A stretch of DNA of 64,000 nt from JAMDCX01 sp049977145 (GTDB lineage: Bacteria > Planctomycetota > Phycisphaerae > WQYP01): contig JBMFGW010000005.1 in the NCBI GenBank assembly GCA_049977145.1, positions 1-64,000 on the forward strand, written 5' to 3'. The notes beneath the pieces were generated by a model that was given only the letters and a program-made list of their open reading frames with translations, had not been told where the DNA came from and made no database searches. The number at the start of each line of letters is the position of its first letter. The first letter of the stretch is position 1. This document shows positions 53,572-61,551 of this stretch, piece after piece. A program made the position numbers and the translations under genes.

Positions 53572-55017
53572 CTATTTCTTGTTTTCATGCGGAACAAATT
53601 CACGCAACATGGAGGATTTGGCAACCAGTTGTCGGCCAGCCGCAAGAGAGTCAAGCTGCCCCGTGGCCATCGCCTGAACCATCACATTGCCGATGGCGGT
53701 GGCCTCCACCGGACCGGCGAGAACATGCAGCCCGGTGGCATCCGCCGCCAATTGATTAAGCAACTCATTCTGCGATCCACCGCCCACGATATGCAGGTGC
53801 GTAAACTTTCGCCCCGTGACTTTTTCAATCATATCCCGCACCTGGCCATACGTGGCCGCCAGCGATTCCAAAATCAAGCGGGTGAATTCTCCCGGGGTTT
53901 CAGGGATTTTTTGGCCCGAGCGACGACACTGGGCAACGATTTTCAATGGCATATCTCCGGGAGCGAGCATTTGCGGATCTTCAAGGTCTAGCCGAGAGAC
54001 CCGGGCCGGGGCCTCGCGTGCCAACTGCACCAGTGTGCGGTAATCAAAATCTTTGCCATCTTGCGCCCAGGCCCGGCGACATTCCTGCAAAAGCCAGAGG
54101 CCGGCAATATTCTTCAGCAGGCGGATTTTGCCGCCCACGCCGCCTTCATTGGTCAGATTAAAATTCATAGCGTCGGCGGTTAAAATCGGCTGATCCAATT
54201 CAACCCCCAGAAGACTCCAGGTGCCGCTGGATAAAAACAGCCAGTTTTCCGCCTGCGCCGGTACGGCTGCCACAGCACTGGCGGTGTCATGGGCACCAAC
54301 GGCCAAAACCGGGACGCCCTGGGCCTGCGTGGCGGCGGCGGCTGAACCGGTTACATGCCCCAGCAATGTTCCCGGCATAACCAAATCCGGCAATATCGGC
54401 GGATGTATGGGGATGCAGGCCAGAATTTCCTTGGAATACTGGCGTTGGTGGGCATCCAGCATTTGCGAGGTGCTGGCAATGGTATATTCATTGGCGATGC
54501 GGCCACAAAGCCAGTAAGCCAGCAGATCCGGAATATAAAGCAGATGCCGGGCCTGATCCAGCGTGGCCGGACGATTCTCCGCCAGGGAACAAAGCTGAAA
54601 CAGCGTGTTAAAATTCATGGTTTGTATGCCACTGATGGCATACGCCCTTTCCCGGGGCATACGGGAAAAGAATTTTTCCGGCATACCATCCGTTCGGCTA
54701 TCCCGGTAATGCACCGGATTGGCCAGCAGTTCACCATTGATATCCAGTAAACCAAAATCCACGCCCCAGGTATCTACGCCGATACCCGCAACCCTTTGTC
54801 CCTTGGAGGCCGCCTCGGAAATGGCTTTGCCGATGCCGATTTGAATTTCTCCCCACAGCCGCAGAATATCCCAGTGTAAAACGTTTCCCACCCGTACCGG
54901 CCCATTGGAAAAGCGGTGCATTTCCGCCAGCGCAATGCCGGCCTGGTTGACCGTGGCAAGCATAACGCGGCCCGACTCAGCCCCCAAGTCCACCGCGATG
55001 TACTGCTGATCCTGCAT
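53572..55017 (-). CDS. rhaB: FGGY carbohydrate kinase, rhamnulokinase-like
   Basis: A 481-residue FGGY-family kinase, RhaB-like: AVDLGAESGRVMLA at the N-terminus binds ATP/sugar, GVDTWGVDFGLLD and HYRDSRTDGMPEKFF are rhamnulokinase signatures, GAHDTASAVAAVPA and FLSSGTWSLLG follow, and HIVGGGSQNELLNQLAADATG is the adenosine motif. It phosphorylates the keto-deoxyhexose made from rhamnose (or fucose). It is translated from ATG 55017 (GGAG 10 nt upstream) and is followed closely by an RbsD/FucU mutarotase. No isomerase (rhaA) or aldolase (rhaD) is nearby, so the pathway is incomplete here. Confidence 0.88.
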   Translation of the reverse strand: MQDQQYIAVDLGAESGRVMLATVNQAGIALAEMHRFSNGPVRVGNVLHWDILRLWGEIQIGIGKAISEAASKGQRVAGIGVDTWGVDFGLLDINGELLANPVHYRDSRTDGMPEKFFSRMPRERAYAISGIQTMNFNTLFQLCSLAENRPATLDQARHLLYIPDLLAYWLCGRIANEYTIASTSQMLDAHQRQYSKEILACIPIHPPILPDLVMPGTLLGHVTGSAAAATQAQGVPVLAVGAHDTASAVAAVPAQAENWLFLSSGTWSLLGVELDQPILTADAMNFNLTNEGGVGGKIRLLKNIAGLWLLQECRRAWAQDGKDFDYRTLVQLAREAPARVSRLDLEDPQMLAPGDMPLKIVAQCRRSGQKIPETPGEFTRLILESLAATYGQVRDMIEKVTGRKFTHLHIVGGGSQNELLNQLAADATGLHVLAGPVEATAIGNVMVQAMATGQLDSLAAGRQLVAKSSMLREFVPHENKK

Positions 55018-55085
55018 AACTATTCGTCTCCGAATGACTGATTGTTTTCTCGGATTGGCATGATAACGTGAAGGACTGAATCGGG

Positions 55086-55117
55086 CGAGTTATGCCATCG
55101 AGTTATGCCATCGAGTT
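55086..55117. repeat. 13-bp tandem repeats upstream of nucleotidyltransferase cassette
   Basis: CGAGTTATGCCAT occurs twice in direct tandem (55086-55098 and 55099-55111), and the first six bases recur at 55112-55117. It ends 3 bp from the -35-like hexamer at 55121, so it may be an operator. It could equally be a slippage product. Confidence 0.6.
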
Positions 55118-55120
55118 CCA

Positions 55121-55149
55121 AGGACATGCCGGCGATATTAAGTTATAAT
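55121..55149 (+). promoter_or_regulatory. Promoter of a probably leaderless cassette
   Basis: AGGACA (55121-55126) and TATAAT (55144-55149), spacing 17. The ATG at 55156 is 6 nt beyond the -10, so transcription would start at about the start codon. There is no Shine-Dalgarno sequence. Confidence 0.55.
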
Positions 55150-55155
55150 TCCGGT

Positions 55156-55380
55156 ATGTATGGAAATATTGACAAAGTGCAGTGGCAAAAAAAGTATCGT
55201 GAAACTTCCAGAATGCTGGAAATCATTCGCGATCGAGAACTGCGGGCCTTAACCGACGCAGATGTATGGCGGCGAATTCAAACCCTGAAAGTGCCGGGAA
55301 AGCCCTGGCGCGAGCGTCCCGATTGGTCCGGTCTAGTCGAGCAACAGGCCCTGTTTCACCGGCGGAGGAAGCAGCCATGA
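55156..55380 (+). CDS. Small unknown protein, partner of the nucleotidyltransferase
   Basis: A 74-residue protein of unknown family. It is charged, with a helical N-terminal part (QWQKKYRETSRMLEIIRDRELRALTDADVWRRIQTL) and a Pro/Arg/Trp-rich end (KVPGKPWRERPDWSGLVEQQALF). Its stop overlaps the start of the next gene (ATGA), so the two are translated together. Small upstream partners of nucleotidyltransferases are often antitoxins, but this one has no obvious DNA-binding motif, so that remains an inference. The longer reading from 55105 starts inside the tandem repeats and upstream of the likely promoter, and was rejected. Confidence 0.6.
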   Translation: MYGNIDKVQWQKKYRETSRMLEIIRDRELRALTDADVWRRIQTLKVPGKPWRERPDWSGLVEQQALFHRRRKQP

Positions 55381-55961
55381 GCGGCCTGGACGGCGTCATC
55401 CTGGCCGCCGCGGAAGTTGAAGCCTTCTGCCGCGACCACGGATGGCAGTTCTGCTTCATCGGCGGCGTGGCCGTTCAGCGATGGGGCATGCCGCGTTTCA
55501 CGCAGGATGTGGACCTTACCCTGATGGCCACATGGGGCACCGAGGCAACATTTATTGACATACTGCTGGAAAAATTTTCGGCGCGACTAAGCAATGCCCG
55601 CAATTTCGCTTTGGAACACCGAGTGCTGCTGGCGAAAACAGCTACGGGAATCGACTTGGATATCGCGCTGGGAGCATTTCCGTTTGAGGAGGCTTCAACA
55701 GGGCGTGCCACCTTGTGGCCAGTCAACGACCAGATAACATTGACAACCTGCTCAGCCGAGGATCTCATTATCCACAAGGTCTTTGCCGGACGCGATCGTG
55801 ATTGGAGCGATGTTGACAGCGTCCTGGTGCGACAGCGAGGCAAGCTGAATCTTGCTCATATTCAACATGAATTGCCGCCATTGCTGGAACTTAAAGATGA
55901 TGCGGAATCCTTTGAAAAGCTCCAGCGCCTGATTACGGACGCGGATAGCAGATCGCAGTAG
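55377..55961 (+). CDS. AbiEii-like nucleotidyltransferase
   Basis: A 194-residue protein with the nucleotidyltransferase core: CFIGGVAVQRWGMPRFTQDVDLTLMA (about 24-49) holds the GG segment and the catalytic Asp-x-Asp, and DLDIALGAFPFEE (about 93-105) supplies the third Asp region. SAEDLIIHKVFAGRDRDWSDVDSV (about 125-148) is typical of the AbiEii/AbiGii toxin family. Such enzymes transfer nucleotides to tRNA or proteins and act as abortive-infection or growth toxins. The ATGA overlap with the small upstream gene suggests a regulatory partner. Location in a housekeeping region makes a plain transferase role possible. Confidence 0.78.
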   Translation: MSGLDGVILAAAEVEAFCRDHGWQFCFIGGVAVQRWGMPRFTQDVDLTLMATWGTEATFIDILLEKFSARLSNARNFALEHRVLLAKTATGIDLDIALGAFPFEEASTGRATLWPVNDQITLTTCSAEDLIIHKVFAGRDRDWSDVDSVLVRQRGKLNLAHIQHELPPLLELKDDAESFEKLQRLITDADSRSQ

Positions 55962-56007
55962 ACTCCACGCGGTGGGATCTATTGAAAACTTATCTGAGAC
56001 GGGGCCG

Positions 56008-57138
56008 TCAACCACCTGTCAGGGATACATTTCGCCCCGTGGCGTCGGCTTCAAAAATATGGCATTTATCCATGGCCACAAAAAACGAACCCGGTGATTG
56101 CGGACGTATTGCCGCCAGATGATGCGCATCGGTACGACAGACCATCTGCGGCTGATTGGCCAAGGTAAAGTAAACGTCCACCTTATCTCCCAGTGGTTCA
56201 ATAACGCTGACGGTACCGCGGATACAATTGTTTTCCCCGGCAAAGCGTCCTTCATTACATAGTGACATGGACTCTGGCCGAATGCCGAGAATCAGCGGAC
56301 CAGCGGCACTTTGACCGAGATTTGCCGTCAATTTTTCCGGCAGTGTTAAACGTTGATCACCGAATACAAACTCCCGACCACTTTGCAGTGTGCCGGAAAA
56401 AAAATTCATCGGCGGTGTGCCGACAAATGACGCCACAAACCGGTTCACAGGACGTTCATACACCTCCAGCGGCGCAGCGCATTGCTGAATCAGCCCATCT
56501 TTCATGACCACAATACGATCACCCAGCGTCATGGCCTCTTCCTGATCATGGGTGACATAAATGGTTGTGGTTTGCAGCCGCAAGTGGAGCTTTTTTATTT
56601 CTGAACGGGTTTCCACACGCAGCTTGGCATCCAGATTAGACAGCGGCTCATCAAAGAGAAACGCCTTGGGGTCGCGAACAATCGCTCGCCCCACCGCCAC
56701 GCGCTGCCGCTGCCCGCCGGAGAGGGCTTTGGGTTTGCGATTCAGATAATCGGTCAGGCCAAGAATGGCCGCCGCCTCCCGCACACGCTGGTCAATAAGT
56801 TGTTTGGTCAGGCCGAGTTCGCGCCGCCGCAGTTGCAGTGAAAAGGCCATGTTTTTATAAACGCTCATGTGCGGATACAGGGCATAGTTTTGAAACACCA
56901 TGGCAATGTCACGATCTTTGGGGGCCACGTCATTGACCACTCGGCCATCAATACTCAATGTCCCCTCGGAAATTTCCTCCAGCCCCGCCACCATGCGGAG
57001 CGTGGTGGTTTTGCCGCAACCGGATGGCCCCACCAGCACCACAAACTCCCGATCCTTGATCGTAAGGTTTATGCTGTTGACCGCGCGCACACCGCCGGGA
57101 TATATTTTGGAAACCTGCTTGAGTTCAACGGTCGCCAT
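56008..57138 (-). CDS. MalK/UgpC-type sugar ABC transporter ATPase
   Basis: A 376-residue ATP-binding subunit: Walker A GPSGCGKTTT, Q-loop FQNYALYPH, signature LSGGQRQRVAVGRA, Walker B LFDEPLSNLD, followed by H-loop VTHDQEEA. The C-terminal about 120 residues form the TOBE/regulatory domain (EVYERPVNRFVASFVGTPPMNF, ILGIRPESM). These ATPases energise sugar or glycerol-3-phosphate importers and can be shared by several permeases; none is adjacent here. ATG 57138 is preceded by GGAGGAG at about 11 nt. The reading frame is open to 57360, but that extension has no similarity. Confidence 0.93.
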   Translation of the reverse strand: MATVELKQVSKIYPGGVRAVNSINLTIKDREFVVLVGPSGCGKTTTLRMVAGLEEISEGTLSIDGRVVNDVAPKDRDIAMVFQNYALYPHMSVYKNMAFSLQLRRRELGLTKQLIDQRVREAAAILGLTDYLNRKPKALSGGQRQRVAVGRAIVRDPKAFLFDEPLSNLDAKLRVETRSEIKKLHLRLQTTTIYVTHDQEEAMTLGDRIVVMKDGLIQQCAAPLEVYERPVNRFVASFVGTPPMNFFSGTLQSGREFVFGDQRLTLPEKLTANLGQSAAGPLILGIRPESMSLCNEGRFAGENNCIRGTVSVIEPLGDKVDVYFTLANQPQMVCRTDAHHLAAIRPQSPGSFFVAMDKCHIFEADATGRNVSLTGG

Positions 57139-57565
57139 TGATGAATATTCTCCTCCAATGACACAGCACCGGTCACAACGACATTTGGCTTGTGATTCCG
57201 TGTGGCGTTCAGAATCATCAAACCACGGTATCATCGGGAAAAATGCCCATAAGTTCAATGGCGCGCCGAGAATTGCGACTTTACCCCCAAGAGAGGCTCT
57301 CCGGCACAGTCGCCAGGAAGCCACCTTTGTATGAGCAAATATGGCAAATCTTTTCCTCATCTACCTCCACTTCCTCCCTGTGCAATCCCCCCGTCATATC
57401 CGATCCATTCGCGTAATAACCGATTCAATTCAACCAGATCGTATTGCAGATCAAGCGCGGTTTTTGGTTGTCGGCACCGCCGCGTCGGGTCAGCCATAGC
57501 AGCCAGCAGTTGGCAAAGACATGGGGTTATTGCCAGCCCTCGCGTTACCACCTTGTGGGCGAAGA
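57139..57565. other. Intergenic region with a small unconfirmed ORF
   Basis: On the minus strand an ATG at 57497 opens a 46-codon frame (MADPTRRCRQ...LNRLLREWIG) ending at 57357. It has no recognised family, and I do not call it a gene. No terminator of note was seen beyond the kinase stop. Confidence 0.3.
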
Positions 57566-60469
57566 TTATTTTATAAAATACCCCGAAGCCTTCCACTTTC
57601 CGTCTTTCGCCAAGACAAACGTGACCGTTTCAATTGCGGTTTTTTTGTTGGCAAACGAAGAAGCAAATTGCATGACAACATAGTGGCCATCTGGCGCGCC
57701 GGGCAATGTAGTTACCTGCGTTGCGGACTTCAATTTGCGCGAAAGCAGACTTCCCAGTGGCTTGCGAAACGCATCCATTAAGCGAATCCATTTCGCATCC
57801 GATACGCTATGCCGGAAGAACTTTGACGCCGCAGCCCAAGCTGCGGAATATTGCCCGCGGTCAGTCATCGCCAGCCACCCGCGCGCCGCCGTCACAGCAG
57901 GTTGATCGGTGTTCGCCACAGTGGCCGCGGGGCCGGTACCCGGAGGATTGGGTTCCAAGGCGACGTTGTGAAAAGTAATTGTGTGGATAGGGCGGGTAAC
58001 AAAGCGAAACCATTGAATCGCGGATTTACCGTCTGGGAACCGGAGCCGCAGCCATACCCGCCCGGGCGCTCGTGGAGAGGACCCTCGGCCACACAGATAT
58101 TCCCCAATCCAGCCGCCGTCGCCCAACGGCACCGACAACGGAGCCGCCTCTCCCGCGTTCAGGGCACCGTAACTTGTGGGTTCGGGAAACACCCACTTTC
58201 CGCGATTGTTAACGGCAATAAGGGTCCTTTGCTCTTTGGCCATAGCCTTCAGCGGCACAACCATGTCGAGGGTGTAGCCCCCATAATTCGTATTGATTCC
58301 AATCATGGTGACTCCGGCTATGGTTCCCAAGAGGGGCATTATGTTGATGCCGAGCTGCCCCCATGCCGAAGGGCCGAACCGTTCAGGCTCGGAGCGGTCG
58401 TACTGCCACTTCCCTCGCGCCACGCGCACGACGAGCTTCGCCCTTGCGAGTGCGGGGCCTTTTATGTTCCGAAACTTCAATATCATCCATGCTCCCCGCG
58501 AACCAGTTGGGTAACGCATTCTCCAGTCGCATAGCTTCCCGACGGCACCGGAGATGTGGCAATTGATCGCGGAAGCGTCATCCGTATTGCGGGGCGCCCG
58601 CCACTTCGCCGACGCAAGTATAAATGCCAAGCAGGTTGGTGCTCTACCGCGGGACCGCAGGGATTGGTAAGGAAAGTCGGGGCCAATAAGGGCTTTAATT
58701 CCCGCCAACAACGCGGGGGTCCCGATTGGCTTGCCGTTCGGGCTCCACGCCCCCGCCACCGTGGCAGTAGCGCGCCTAAGAGACACAACGTTCCCCGACC
58801 GGATTGAAGCTTGGGCCATGCCGCTTTGCTCTCTCACGATGTAGTGGAGCGTGAGCCTCCCGGAATCGGAGTTGGACCGGGGAACCGGCGGGAGGCTGCT
58901 CTCCGCCACCGCGACCTGGGGTGATGGAACCAAGTGCCATCTCGGAAACGGGATATAGGGAGCAATGATCGCTGCGACCGAGAGAGCAAATACACATGCC
59001 GCAGCCGCGAAAAATGCCGCGGCCCAATAAGGAAGAAGCTTCCCCGATAAAATATTCCTCAAGCCGATAAACGCTAGAACATCCAGTGCTAATGCACAGG
59101 CGAGGGCGTTCAAAAGCAGATGCGCTTGCGCCGGCTGCCAGAAATTCGTAAGGTAGCGAGTCGCAGAGCAAAGAGCGGATGCACGCTCAAATTCCTTGCC
59201 ATTTAAACTCATGAATACCTTCCCAGGCCTTGTTTTCATGAACCAGAAATGGTTGTCAATATGCCGCGCCAACGGGGGAAGCCAATAGATCAGATAGGCC
59301 GCTAAGAGGGCTAGCAATACGGTGTGAATAATGAGCATACGGTGTGAATGCGGCTTGGCCGAGCCGGTTGGGTCGTCCGGCGCCAGGCCGCGCGGCCGCA
59401 AGCGCGGTTGGGAGGGCGCGGATGCCCTTGTGCCCGGAAGTTCCGATGTTCCCACTACTGTCGCCACTTGTGTCTTTATTTCACTGGCGTGTTGATAACG
59501 CTGTTCCGGTTGCTTTTCCAATGCCCGCAACACAATTTCATCCAGCCGCACATCAATGGCGATTTTCTGCGATGGCGGAACAATCTGCTTCCCCGGCAAC
59601 TCGCCGGTGAGCATCTCATAGAACACGACGCCCAGGGAATAAATATCGGCCCGATGGTCTACGGAATCGGATTGGGCTTTCTGCTCCGGAGCCATGTAAC
59701 GCGGCGTGCCGAGAATTTTTCCCGGTGCGGTACATTCTCCTGCTTGATCCGCTCCGACCATCCCTTCCTCCACACCGCTGTTTGCGCCAACGCTTTCGCC
59801 CGGTCTTTCCTCCGGTACTTCACCCATTTGCCCAATGAGCTTGGCTAGGCCAAAATCGGCGATCTTCACCTGCCCCTTTCGGTTAAGCAGGATGTTCTCC
59901 GGCTTAATATCCCGGTGCACAATTCCGTGGTCATGGGCGAACTGCAGTGCTTCACAAATCTGCGGGACAATGGCCAATGCTTCATTGGCCGATACGCCGC
60001 CCGTGTTGAGAATTTGCCGGAGGCTGCGACCATCCACAAACTCCATCAGGAAGTAAAACAAATCATCGGCGTGGCCAAAGTCATATATGGCGACGATATG
60101 CGGGTGATTCAATTTAGCCATGGCCTGGGCTTCACGGGCGAATCTTTGGGTAAAGTCGGCCTCCCGCCCGATTTCCGGCGGCAATATTTTCAATGCCACC
60201 ACACGGTCGAGACTGGTTTGCCGGGCCTTGTAGACTGCACCCATGCCACCGCGCCCGATAAGCTCATTTATTTCCAATCCGGGAAACCGCAGGGCCAATT
60301 CCGCGGGCGTTGGTGGCACCCACGCCGGCCTGCCGGTGGCCATGCCTTCCGACGCCAGCGTATTGGATTCCAAGCCGCGCTTAAGCAGACAGCCCGGGCA
60401 GTCGCTCTCCTTCATTCCCGGCGACAGCCGGGTTCCGCAGACTGAACACACTGTCATTTCATCGCCCAT
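57566..60469 (-). CDS. Membrane Ser/Thr protein kinase with DUF4019-like sensor domain
   Basis: A 967-residue PknB-type kinase. Residues 8-27 are a zinc ribbon (CSVC...CPGC). The kinase domain (about 65-350) has GRGGMG (72-77), K94, HRD (185-187), DFG (205-207) and APE (260-262); the DFG-APE stretch is about 52 residues, longer than usual, with an acidic Glu/Gly-rich insert. Three hydrophobic segments (about 400-530) place the long C-terminal region outside. The last about 110 residues (WLAMTDRGQYSAAW...VTFVLAKDGKWKASGYFIK) match the DUF4019 pattern. The sigma factor gene lies upstream with a 135-bp gap; this pairing is common in planctomycetes. Confidence 0.88.
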   Translation of the reverse strand: MGDEMTVCSVCGTRLSPGMKESDCPGCLLKRGLESNTLASEGMATGRPAWVPPTPAELALRFPGLEINELIGRGGMGAVYKARQTSLDRVVALKILPPEIGREADFTQRFAREAQAMAKLNHPHIVAIYDFGHADDLFYFLMEFVDGRSLRQILNTGGVSANEALAIVPQICEALQFAHDHGIVHRDIKPENILLNRKGQVKIADFGLAKLIGQMGEVPEERPGESVGANSGVEEGMVGADQAGECTAPGKILGTPRYMAPEQKAQSDSVDHRADIYSLGVVFYEMLTGELPGKQIVPPSQKIAIDVRLDEIVLRALEKQPEQRYQHASEIKTQVATVVGTSELPGTRASAPSQPRLRPRGLAPDDPTGSAKPHSHRMLIIHTVLLALLAAYLIYWLPPLARHIDNHFWFMKTRPGKVFMSLNGKEFERASALCSATRYLTNFWQPAQAHLLLNALACALALDVLAFIGLRNILSGKLLPYWAAAFFAAAACVFALSVAAIIAPYIPFPRWHLVPSPQVAVAESSLPPVPRSNSDSGRLTLHYIVREQSGMAQASIRSGNVVSLRRATATVAGAWSPNGKPIGTPALLAGIKALIGPDFPYQSLRSRGRAPTCLAFILASAKWRAPRNTDDASAINCHISGAVGKLCDWRMRYPTGSRGAWMILKFRNIKGPALARAKLVVRVARGKWQYDRSEPERFGPSAWGQLGINIMPLLGTIAGVTMIGINTNYGGYTLDMVVPLKAMAKEQRTLIAVNNRGKWVFPEPTSYGALNAGEAAPLSVPLGDGGWIGEYLCGRGSSPRAPGRVWLRLRFPDGKSAIQWFRFVTRPIHTITFHNVALEPNPPGTGPAATVANTDQPAVTAARGWLAMTDRGQYSAAWAAASKFFRHSVSDAKWIRLMDAFRKPLGSLLSRKLKSATQVTTLPGAPDGHYVVMQFASSFANKKTAIETVTFVLAKDGKWKASGYFIK

Positions 60470-60604
60470 GGTTCTACGACCTTCACCAGCGGTAAACCAG
60501 CCCGACGCATTGGCCCAGCACGCCAAGCGTCCGCCGCTCAACTAATCGCGCCCTGAAACATCTTCGCCCACCCCCACTTATACTGAAGCAAAAATCACAA
60601 AACG

Positions 60605-61348
60605 TTACAGCGATTGAATTAAAAATTTTATTTCGTCATCCACTTCCGCCGGATCGGCCACGGTCTGCGCAATGTGGTGACGCAGAATTTCCCGGTATCG
60701 CCGGCGCAAACGGTGCATGGCAACTCTGGTGGCACCAGCGCTGATCCCCAGTGCTTCCGCTGCCTCCGTCATAACCTCAGAACCCTGGGCACCGGCCAGC
60801 GAAGCTTTAAGCTCTTCAAACACCGGCAAAGCTCCGCGTTGCTGATATTCCCTCTGCAGGCTCGCCATTACCTGATCCAGCACGGATAGTGCCCACTGAC
60901 GTGCGAAAGCCTGATCCGGTGAGAGATCCTGCGCCGGGAGGTTATCCAGATCGCCATCTTTATACGCAATAGAAATAATTCGGACTTTTCCACCGCGCTT
61001 GTGAGCTTTGGCTTGGTCTCTCTGATTAGACAAAAAGTGTTTGACCGCGGTAAGCAGAAACGATCGGAACTTGCCGCGTTCCGGGTCAACGGTATTGAGA
61101 AATCGCTTTTCCAGCAGCCGGGAAAAGAATTCCTGCGTTAGGTCTTCAGCATCGGATGCACAGGCCGTTTGCCGTCGGATAAAAGCATAAACCGGCTGCC
61201 AGTACGCTTTAGCCAGTTGCTCCAACGCGGCCACGGTACCGGTGGCCATTGGCTGCCCGGCGGCGGCCCGCACCAGGCTCCACCGCGTGGGCATAAAATC
61301 CGCCCTTGGGTTGGCAGAAGAGCCAGGATTGATGCTCAATGATGTCAT
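60605..61348 (-). CDS. ECF-type RNA polymerase sigma factor
   Basis: A 247-residue sigma-70 factor with regions 2 and 4 only. Region 2 is seen in CASDAEDLTQEFFSRLLEKRFL and GKFRSFLLTAVKHFLSNQRD; region 4 in EAAEALGISAGATRVAMHRLRRRYREILR, the helix-turn-helix that reads the -35. The PTRWSLV N-terminus and the neighbouring kinase match the planctomycete ECF-kinase group. It probably controls genes linked to the kinase signal, perhaps through phosphorylation, but targets are unknown. ATG 61348 has TATGAT only 6 nt upstream, so the mRNA may be leaderless. Confidence 0.88.
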   Translation of the reverse strand: MTSLSINPGSSANPRADFMPTRWSLVRAAAGQPMATGTVAALEQLAKAYWQPVYAFIRRQTACASDAEDLTQEFFSRLLEKRFLNTVDPERGKFRSFLLTAVKHFLSNQRDQAKAHKRGGKVRIISIAYKDGDLDNLPAQDLSPDQAFARQWALSVLDQVMASLQREYQQRGALPVFEELKASLAGAQGSEVMTEAAEALGISAGATRVAMHRLRRRYREILRHHIAQTVADPAEVDDEIKFLIQSL

Positions 61349-61354
61349 CCACTT

Positions 61355-61360
61355 ATCATA
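61355..61360 (-). promoter_or_regulatory. Possible -10 for the sigma factor gene
   Basis: On the minus strand TATGAT lies 6 nt before the ATG at 61348. A start of transcription at about the ATG would give a leaderless mRNA. No clear -35 was found. Confidence 0.4.
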
Positions 61361-61551
61361 TCACGGTCCGCGATATTGCAGTAGGCCAGTTGGTGTCACA
61401 CGGCTTGCCGATGGTGTAAATGCCGTTGCGGGGACAAGTCATATCTGGCTGGGAATTTGCCCCGCGTGTCATAGCTTTTATGCGTAGCGGAAATGGCTAC
61501 TGCCACAAGTAATATATTTGCCCCGGTTTAATGCACTTTCGCACATAGCCC

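Noticed and set aside
57357..57497. Minus-strand 46-codon ORF (MADPTRRCRQ...) between the ABC ATPase and kinase genes
   Set aside because: No family, no clear ribosome-binding site and too short to support. It may still be a real small protein.
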